Assembly (NCBI GenBank): GCA_963691705.1
Contig: OY829539.1
Span: 47,094,327-47,158,326, forward strand
DNA length: 64,000 bases
Direction: 5' to 3'
From: Viola odorata
Lineage: Eukaryota; Streptophyta; Magnoliopsida; Malpighiales; Violaceae
The notes beneath the pieces were generated by a model. The model searched no databases. It was given only the letters and a program-made list of their open reading frames with translations, and was not told the DNA's origin. Of this stretch, positions 56,423-64,000 are shown piece by piece; positions within the stretch are counted from its first letter, which is position 1; the number at the start of each line of letters is the position of its first letter. Made by a program: the position numbers and the translations under genes.

Positions 56423-58132
56423 TGATAGCATGTTTTTATGCATGATTTTCCCTCCATTTTCTCACCCATTTAAGGCATGATTCTACTAATTTACCCTTAT
56501 TTTCATTACTATTGCAGATCTAGGCCTAAAAAGGGAGTTTATGCAAAAACATGCATTTTTGGTGCATTTTGAGCGAATTCGAGCTTCAAGACCAAAGTCG
56601 AGGTCCCGAGTCCAAAGCAGCGTTCAAGGTCCCAAATCGGATTCTCCATTCGGGTACCCTGAAGGGCAAAGATTGGCATGTCCACGTGTCCTCTTGCCAA
56701 AGCGCCCATGTGATCCCTTTAACACTGTTTTGACACTCTGCACTGATCACCAAATACCTACTGCTCTGACCATTTCAGCCCTTGAGCCCAATCCAGACCT
56801 GCCAAAGCTGGAAAAACCAGATAGCTTTATGCTTTTTCAGCTTTGTGCTTTAGGGAGCATGGATCCATTATAGTAGGCTTTCAATTAATGCATTTTGCCC
56901 CTAGTTTAGCTGAAGATATTTTTGTTCTTGGAGCTTCAGCTTATAAGGAGCATCCAAGGAGTAGTTTAGGACATCTCTCAATTCATAATATAATTTTAGA
57001 ATCATTAGAACTAGTTTTTCCTTAGACTTCTCTCTAGTTTCTCTCTCTAGTTCTTGTTAGCATCTTCAACCTTGCCGTCGGGCTTCAAACGGATTTTTAG
57101 TAACAAAGTCTTCTTTCCTTAATCTATTTACTTACTTGTTATGCTCTCTTTAATTATTAATTGTTCATCCTCAAGCACGAGTAGCTAAATCCTTAGTTCT
57201 TAGCAAGGGTGATTCAAGGGTTGCAAGGGCAGATTCGAGGCTTTAATGTGCTTAATATATTCTTGATGCCATATTCAATTACTTGTTGTGTTAAATTACA
57301 TCTTCGCATGAAATAATCTGAGGCTTGATCAACTGATTATTATTTTGTGTGCATGCTGCCATCTTTGTGATGAATACGGAAGGAAAATTGCATGGAACAA
57401 GTAGGCATCTGTTTAGTCTTGACTGTGTCGAAGTGGTCTCGAATAGATAGGGCGAGTAGTTGATTAGGGCGAGGTCACGAGCCTGACAAACTGAGGGACT
57501 TTTAGCTCTAGATCTGTCTTTTCTTATCTTCATGGGCAGTTTGAGTATGACCCTCCCGCATTTGTGCCTGGAGGGATGGCAAACTGTCAAGGGATGGCAA
57601 ACTGTCAAGACTACCTCATATGTGGAAACGGGGGGTAGTTTCTCTTAAGAGAAAAGTAGGGGACATCCGAGGAATCTGGTCCCTATGTCATTTCTATGAT
57701 ATCTTGAATAGAATATCCTTGTGCTGATGACGATCGAGCCCCCGAATGCAACCTAGGAATGCCTTTGCTAAGATCCTTCTCTATCTGATTATTTGTGTTT
57801 ATTTCACTCTGTATTTTGCTATCTTGACTTGTTCACTAATTTGCTATATTTTTCCTTTCGGGACCCCGAATTGACAACTCAAGGTCTCGAATACTGCTTT
57901 CTTAGTTATAAATTGTTAGCTCCCAATCTCTCTTGGCTGACTCGTTTAGCCAAGTAAACCCCCCGCCCCCCTCCCCCGAGTGTTACTTTACGTGCATTTG
58001 TCCTGTGATTTCATTCAAGACCTTGAATCAGTCTCTCACAATCCCTGTGTTCGACCCTGACTACCACTGTACACATTATCCATTGTGCACACACTTTTCA
58101 GGCACTATAAATCTCTATTTGACTGACGATCA
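56423..58132 (+). repeat. 3' LTR of element B
   Basis: 1710 bp. Compared with the 5' LTR it has an extra copy of GGGATGGCAAACTGTCAA near 57570-57608 and an interrupted C run (57957-57978). Confidence 0.92.
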
Positions 58133-58137
58133 CCAGT

Positions 58138-58366
58138 ATTTCCAGAAGAAATCCAGTAGCCTACCCATCTTTCTCTACTCTGAGTTTCTTTCTTTGGACT
58201 GTAGAGGCTTGACGAAGATCTGTTTCAGTATCCATCTCCTCGCTATCGCTATCGACTATTCTAGTTATGGGTGGGCGCAAATTTACTCCTCTGCCCCGAA
58301 CCGATAACCAATTTTTGAGAAAACGCTATGTTTGGGCAGAAATACCCCGTCCCTTTCCTGCAACCG
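58138..58366 (+). mobile_element. Element A, second segment
   Basis: A resumes after the second TSD copy CCAGT (58133-58137). On the minus strand this piece codes for FLKNW...VDSDSEEMDT...RKKLR, the upstream continuation of the antisense gene at 20312-21360. It ends where the LTR of element E begins (58367). Confidence 0.8.
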
Positions 58367-60059
58367 TGATCGTCAGTCAAATAGAGATTTATAATGCCTG
58401 AAAACGTGTGTGCACGAGGGATAAAGTGTACAGTGGCAGTCAGGGTCGAACACAGGGATTGGGAGAGACTGATTCAAGGTCTTGAATGAAATCACAGGAT
58501 AAATGCACGTAAAGTAACACTCGGGGAGGTTTTACTTGGCTAAACGAGTCAGCCAAGATAGATTTGGGAGCTAACAATTTTTATCTATGAAAGCAGTATT
58601 CGGGACCTGGAGTTGTCGATTCCCGAAGGGAAAATTATAACAAATCAGTGAACAAGTCAAGATAACAAAACAGAGAGTGAAATAAACGCAAATAATCAGA
58701 TAGAGAAGGATCTTAGCAAAGGCATTCTTGGGTTGCATTCGGGGGCTCGATCGTCATCAGCGCAAGGATATTCTACTCAAGACATCATAGAAATGACATA
58801 GGGACCAGATTCCTCGGATGTCCCCTACTTTTCTCTTAAGAGAAACTACCCCCCGTTTCCACATATGAGGTAGTCTTGACAGTTTGCCATCCCTTGACAG
58901 TTTGCCATCCCTCCAGGCACGAATGCGGGAGGGCCATACTCAAACTGCCCATGAAGATAAGAAAAGACAGATCTAGAGCTAAAAGTCCCTCAGTTTGTCA
59001 GGCTCGTGACCTCGCCCTAATCAACTACTCGCCCTATCTATTCGAGACCACTTCGACACAGTCAAGACTAAACAGATTCCTACTTGTTCCATGCAATTTT
59101 CCTTCCGTATTCATCACAAAGATGGCAGCATGCACACAAAATAATAATCAGTTGATCAAGCCTCAGATTATTTCATGCGAAGATGTAATTTAACACAACA
59201 AGTAATTGAATATGGCATCAAGAATATATTAAGCACATTAAAGCCTCGAATCTGCCCTTGCAACCCTTGAATTACCCTTGCTAAGAACTAAAGATTTAGC
59301 TACTCATGCTTAAAGATGAACGAATAATAATCGAAGAAAACATAATAAGTAAATAAATAGATTAAGGGAAGAAGGCTTTGTTACTAAAAATCCGTTTGAA
59401 GCCCGACGGCAAGGTTGAAGATGCTAACAAGAACTAGAGAGAGAAACTAGAGAGAAGTCTAAGGAAACTAAAACTAATGATTTTCTAAAATATGCTAAGT
59501 GATGAGAGATGTTCTAAACTACTCATTCGATGCTCCTTATAAGCTAGAGCTCCAAGAATAAAATATCTTCAATCAAAACTAGGGAAAAAACGCATTAAAT
59601 GAAAGCCTATAAAAATGGATCCATGCTCCTTAAAGCACAAAGCTGAAAAAGCATAAAGCTGTCTGGTTTTCCCAGCTTTGGCAGGTCTGGAGTAGGCTCA
59701 AGGGCTGAAATGGTCAGAGCGGTAGGTATTTGGTGATCAGTGCAGAGCGTCAGAACAGTGTTAGGGAGATCACATGGAAGCTTTGGCGAGAGGACACATG
59801 TAATTGCCGCTCTTTTCCCTTTGGGGGCCCGAATGGAGAATCCGATTCGGGACCTTGAACGCTGCTTTGGACTCGGGACCTTGACTTTGGTCTTGAAGCT
59901 CGAATTCGCTCAAAATGCACCAAAAATGCATGTTTTTGCATAAACTCTCTTTTTAGGCCTAGATCTGCAATAGTAATGAAAACAAGGGTAAATTAGCAGA
60001 ATCATGCCTTAAATGGGTGAGAAAATGGAGAGAAAATCATGCATAAAAACATGCTATCA
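58367..60059 (-). repeat. 3' LTR of element E
   Basis: 1693 bp, reverse complement of the B LTR type, from TGATCGTCAG to ATGCTATCA on the plus strand. Like the B 3' LTR it carries the doubled 18-bp unit (58878-58915 region). Its C run is reduced to four. Confidence 0.92.
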
Positions 60060-60815
60060 AATAATCCCCACACTGCCCAATGCTTTCCCTCGAGCATTCA
60101 CAAAATTTAAAACAGTCCCAAAACAGAATAGACACACCAAACCATAGCACAGAGAATAAGCATGCTTTTCAACATTCGGGACCTTGAATAAAAACATACT
60201 CCACCTAGATGAACACCTGCATCAGATCAGAAGGATAACGACCCTTAAGAAAAGACTTTCCCACATCAGCCTATTCACCAGTAGTCCTCACATGGATCGG
60301 TGTTTGCACTCACACTCGTAAATAGGGTTAGGTGTTTAAACCCTCAAGTATGCAAAAAACGTAGCACAAAACCAAGTTTGCACATCAATCCGAGTACATT
60401 AGACACAAGCATAGGCAATCTAGCAATCAAAAGACTCCGCATCGGGGGCAAGAAGGGGGAACAAAGAAAATAATTGATAAGAGAATTTAGAAAGAGTAGA
60501 AGAATGGAACACAAGGAGAAGGAAAAGTGGAGAAGAGAGAGAGTAAGGAAGTGAAATGAGGAGGTGGTTAAACCAACTCAAACCTGGGACGCTCCCTTGG
60601 CAGAAGGAATCGAGATGGTGAGGCAATGTTGCTGAGGGCGAAAGCTAGACTAGATTCTTCTTCTTCGAAGGGGATCTTTGCTTTCTTCATTCGGGACCTT
60701 GGCTCGAGGCCTTGAATGGGTGCTGGCTGTTGATTTTCCTCTTCTTCTTTTTCATGGTTCTCTCTTCTCTCTCTCTTTTATTATTTTTGTTTTTCTATTT
60801 CTTTGATTTTTTTTC

Positions 60816-60860
<45 letters not shown>

Positions 60861-61675
60861 TTTTTTTTGAGAGAGAGACCTGGATTGTTCGAGGATTGAG
60901 ACCTTGTCCTTCGGGGGTTGGATATTCTGATTTCACTTTCCCACACTTGTGTTTTGCTGTGGATGGGAAGTGATTTTTCGTTCTGCTCTGCCCTTGATTT
61001 CTTTGTTTTGGCTTCGGGGTCTTGAATTGGCGCCAGCATTCGGGGTCTTGAATTTGCGGGATCCCCACACTTTGCTTTTGCTGCTTCATTTGCCTAGTCT
61101 AGCCCTCGATGGTGCTCCCAACAACATTACTCACCTGCCAAGAGAAAGATCAAGGAAAATTCAAATGGTTAGAATTGGAGAGTAAAGAAGGGATTCGGGG
61201 TCAAGCAGGAAAAACAGAATAAAGAAAAAAATGAGAGAGAACAATTTGATGCGAAGACTTAATCTTTTTGTTGCTTTCCTATGTCTAAATGTGTCTATAC
61301 CCATGGATATCATGCAAACCCAGCCAGTACCTAGTCATGCATTCACTCAAACAATAAATATAGGCATGAAGGCTCAAATGCTCACAAGGTGCTATTTCTT
61401 GACTACTGGTGTCTAGGTCTTGAAGCAAATATAAGGTGCAACAGGCAAAGAATGAAATATTCGGGACCTTGACTATAGACAACATTTTCATTCTATGTGC
61501 ACAAGTCAGGTGTCATTGGGGTAATTTTTCAAAAAATTGCAGTAATTGAAGACCGAAAAGAAATAGAGCGAATAAATAATAGTAATAAAACTAATTAATA
61601 TAGCAAGGCAATTGTTTTATCGAAATTAGGCTTCGCATTGTCCTCAATGTGAGAAGGGAGCAGTTCAAAAACAGT
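60060..61675 (-). other. Element E, 3' untranslated part and polypurine tract
   Basis: AATAATCCCCACACTGCCC (60060-60078, plus strand) is the complement of the polypurine tract. The stretch contains a (TTA)n microsatellite at 60817-60858. Around 61240-61270 it runs straight through the site where D is inserted in B. No gene was seen. Confidence 0.8.
60817..60858. repeat. (TTA)n microsatellite
   Basis: About 14 uninterrupted TTA units. The B counterpart (about 55665-55710) is an A/AG-rich run without this trinucleotide, so the expansion is specific to E. Confidence 0.9.
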
Positions 61676-63805
61676 TCAAACTAAGATAATAAAGCAAAGC
61701 AATTGTTTTATCAAAATTAAAAGGATATAGTTTTTCAGCCCGCGCAGGGGCAATGGGGATGATAAAGTTCGGGAACAGGGAGGAGGGGGGTTCATTGCGC
61801 CCGTGTTGGCTTCAAGGGCGAGAGCTTGAATTTCCTTTAAGATGGCGCGATTGGTGTCCAGGAGGAGACGCAACAGCCTGTTGGTGGTTTCGGCAGCCGG
61901 TACTTCTTCGGGGTCTCGAGGGTCGGCAGGTTGTTCCAGGGCAGCTGAAGTGGTTGTTTTGGCAGAAGGAGGCTCGGGAGCACCAAACTTGTCTCGGGAC
62001 TTCGATAGATCTGGATACTCAAACTTGCCCTCGATCTTCCCTTTGTTATCTGCATGAAAGCTCAAAATACCATCAGTAACACAAAGGAACCCCATCATGT
62101 CCAAGGTCTTGAGACCAAGGAGCTTGAAGGAATTCGGGTGCTAGTACAAGTTCAGATCTTGGCGCTTCCACGAGTACAAGTGTGAGGCCAAGCTGGTGAT
62201 GATAGATCCGAGGACAGGAGATCGACCTTGGGGGGCATTAGTGACGTTGTGGGCGGAGGTAGCGATCCAATATCCAAGGTTGACCCACTTCTTGTGATAC
62301 ATGACCCAAAGGAAGAATAGCTCAGATTGAGCAAGCTGGCCTGAGGTCCCGAATTTACCCGCGAGGGCAAGGGACAGGAAGCGCTGCAAAATCCGGAGGG
62401 CAGGGTCTTGAATGCCATGGGCTTTGGTGTTGCGAGAGTCGAACTTGGCATTGGGGTTCCCTGTGAGCTCCCGAAGGGCCTTGTTGTTGTTGAATTCAGC
62501 CGGGACAGTGGTCAAGGCGTCCTGATACTCATCCCCCTGCACATCTTCACGACTGACAAAGCCTAGGTAGACATTAAAATCATCGAGGGACATGGGATGT
62601 CATTTGCCAGCAAGCCTAAAGTTTATGCATCCTTTAGCAGAAAGATCGGGACCTACCCCCCCTTTGGGCTTGAACAGGTCAGCTTTATACCAGAAACTAG
62701 CAAAGAACTCGAGGCTGAGTTCCAAATAGGTAGGCTGATCCATGAAAAATAAGCTCTCCCAACCTATCCCCTTAACAAATTCTCGGATTCGGGACCCAAC
62801 ACCCAGCTTATCATAAATATCCATGTCTAACCTAGCACACGGGGCTATCCCCTTGTTGTTCAGCAGATTGAACTTATCTATTGATGGTTTATCATGAAAG
62901 ATAAATAACTCATTAAAAGTGTCGAGGTCAGCTGTTACCAGGTAGTTGGGTCGGGATCCTGAAGCAGGCGATGGGGTCTCGAAGGCGTCGTCCTCCTCGG
63001 TACGCTGAGCTTTGCTGGGTGTCTCTTCGGCTGCTTCTTTGCCCTTGGGTGTGGTCGGGAGCTTTCTTTTCTTGTTGGCCGGGGTCTTAGAGGCCGGGGC
63101 CTTGGGAGCACTCTTCGCCGTTCTGGCCGACATTTTAGGGGTTGACTTGGCCTTGGCTTTGCCCTTGGTCTTCTGCGAGCTAGGGCTGGGTGGCTTGGGT
63201 GGGTCAATCTCACCCACTTCTTCGTCGATGGCTTCTGCTTCCTTGCCCGCTTGTACCTGCTCGGGACCGTGAGCGTTATGCTCGGGGTCTTGAGCGTCTT
63301 GCTCAATAGGCTCACCCCTCTGCTCCTCCCCTCCTTCTTCGTCCTCTTCTTCGGCTGCCCATTGCTCATCGGAATCCCAGGGGAACTGTTCTTCATTCTC
63401 TTTCTCGACCCTCCGAGCCTTGCGGAGGCTGAAGCTGGTCTTTGCCTCTTCCTCCACCTTGGTGTCCGAGGGGATATCATAGTCGATAGGCTTCACGTCG
63501 AGGGGGACGGAGTTCACTGGACTGCCAGGAGGGGTCTGCGTCACCGTTGGCTTTTTCTTCTTGCTGCCGGCGGTCGTGGTTGGAGGGACGAGGCTCACTT
63601 TACCAGATCTGGTCATTTTGGGAAGGGAGGTGGTGAAGATGATCTCGTCTAGGTCGATGGTGACTTCTGATGAGGCTGACTCGAGAGGATCAGTGGTGGT
63701 AGGTGACTGGTCGGCGTGGGTGTTCTTCGGCTGGGATTTTGTGGAATGAGGGGTAGATGAGTGAGAGGTGGTGGGCTTGTTTAGGTTTAGGTTTGTGCAT
63801 GCCAT
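61676..63805 (-). pseudogene. Extra gene after pol of Athila E, two nonsense codons
   Basis: ATG 63805 (MACTNLNLNKPTT). One frame runs the whole length with only two stops: TGA at 62602-62600, where B has Trp, and TAG at 62143-62141. The order is as in B: Ser/Thr-rich start, acidic part (EEDEEGGEEQRGE), Lys/Ala/Pro-rich H1-like part (KGKAKAKSTPKMSARTAKS, ANKKRKLPTTPKGK), then the folded domain (NYLVTADLDTFNELF, GIGWESLFF). The stop present in B after the PPPP run is changed in E, so the frame runs on to 61676. The lesions differ from those of B, so they arose separately. Confidence 0.78.
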
Positions 63806-64000
63806 GAGGAGGAAGAAAGGTTTTTGTTTGAAAAGAAAAGAAGAGGATTTGTGTTGTGATTTGATGGAGGGAGATGAGGGGATTTTGGTTGGGTAACGGG
63901 TGAAAATCGGACGGTTAGGTGGCGTGGGTTAGTAGGATTGAGGATACGGAAATGTGGAGAGAGAGAGGGGAGCTGGTCGCCTCGGTCTTCGTCTGCCATG
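63806..64000 (-). other. Element E, region upstream of the extra gene
   Basis: Corresponds to the leader before 36701 in B. A small open frame here is not conserved in B. The window ends within E. Confidence 0.55.

Larger units (their letters stand above)
21361..58132 (+). mobile_element. Element B: Athila-type Ty3/gypsy element with two nested insertions
   Basis: LTRs at 21361-23053 and 56423-58132 begin TGATAGCATG and end GACGATCA. The TSD is CCAGT (21356-21360 and 58133-58137). The primer site, the DLGA protease, the FMDD reverse transcriptase, the very long LTRs and an extra gene after pol are all typical of the Athila lineage. B's own sequence is about 13.5 kb; the rest of the span is C (23704-31038) and D (39385-55275). 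By eye the LTRs differ at about 45 of 1690 positions (2.7%), so B is clearly older than C, D and F. Confidence 0.92.
58367..64000 (-). mobile_element. Element E: second Athila element, 3' part only
   Basis: On the minus strand the window shows the 3' LTR (60059-58367), polypurine tract, 3' untranslated part and the extra gene after pol. Pol and the 5' LTR lie beyond 64000, so the TSD cannot be checked (left flank AACCG). It is the same family as B, with matching UTR and extra gene, but lacks the D insertion. It is inserted in the antisense gene of element A. Confidence 0.9.

Noticed and set aside
1..64000. tRNA, rRNA or snoRNA genes
   Set aside because: No cloverleaf with A and B boxes or rRNA-like block was recognised on either strand; this was by eye only and a tRNA/Rfam scan was not possible.

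Overview
The window is plant nuclear DNA, probably from a eudicot; the species cannot be told. It has GT-AG introns of plant size, plant-type LTR retrotransposon lineages and one recognisable host gene of the embryo-specific protein 3 (ATS3) family. No rRNA or tRNA gene, CRISPR array or prokaryotic gene was seen.

Positions 1-9430 are AT-rich host DNA. They hold a Stowaway-like MITE (125-472) and a two-exon ATS3-like gene on the minus strand (8198 down to 1614). Exon 2 of that gene is split by a complete Ty1/copia element, called F (1844-7260), with two LTRs identical by eye, a perfect 5-bp target duplication (CCCGA) and an unbroken 1304-residue Gag-Pol frame.

Positions 9431-64000 are retrotransposon DNA, nested several levels deep. 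Element A is an old Tat-lineage Ty3/gypsy element on the plus strand (9431-21360, resuming at 58138-58366, with its 3' end beyond the window). Element B is an Athila-type element (21361-58132, plus strand, TSD CCAGT) inserted in A. Two elements sit inside B: C, a gag-only SIRE-like copia element (23704-31038, minus strand, TSD ATGGT, identical LTRs), and D, a 15.9-kb Tat element (39385-55275, minus strand, TSD GTCTT, LTRs about 1.3% different). A second Athila element, E (58367 to beyond 64000, minus strand), also sits in A. E lacks D and so shows the empty form of the site D entered.

The least ordinary content is the extra coding material in the retrotransposons. D carries, antisense to its own gag-pol, a row of four gene-like units (40674-47693), each with an upstream TATA box. 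Two of them are paralogues with spliceable introns, and A carries diverged copies of the same pair. Athila B and E carry, after pol, a gene with a histone-H1-like basic tail. Element C has a second gene behind what looks like a duplicated copy of its own LTR promoter, marked by an array of GTGATCAC-type palindromes. A 10-mer, GGTCCCGAAT, is scattered at least 16 times through the Athila sequences, in LTRs, in coding DNA in all three frames and in UTRs.
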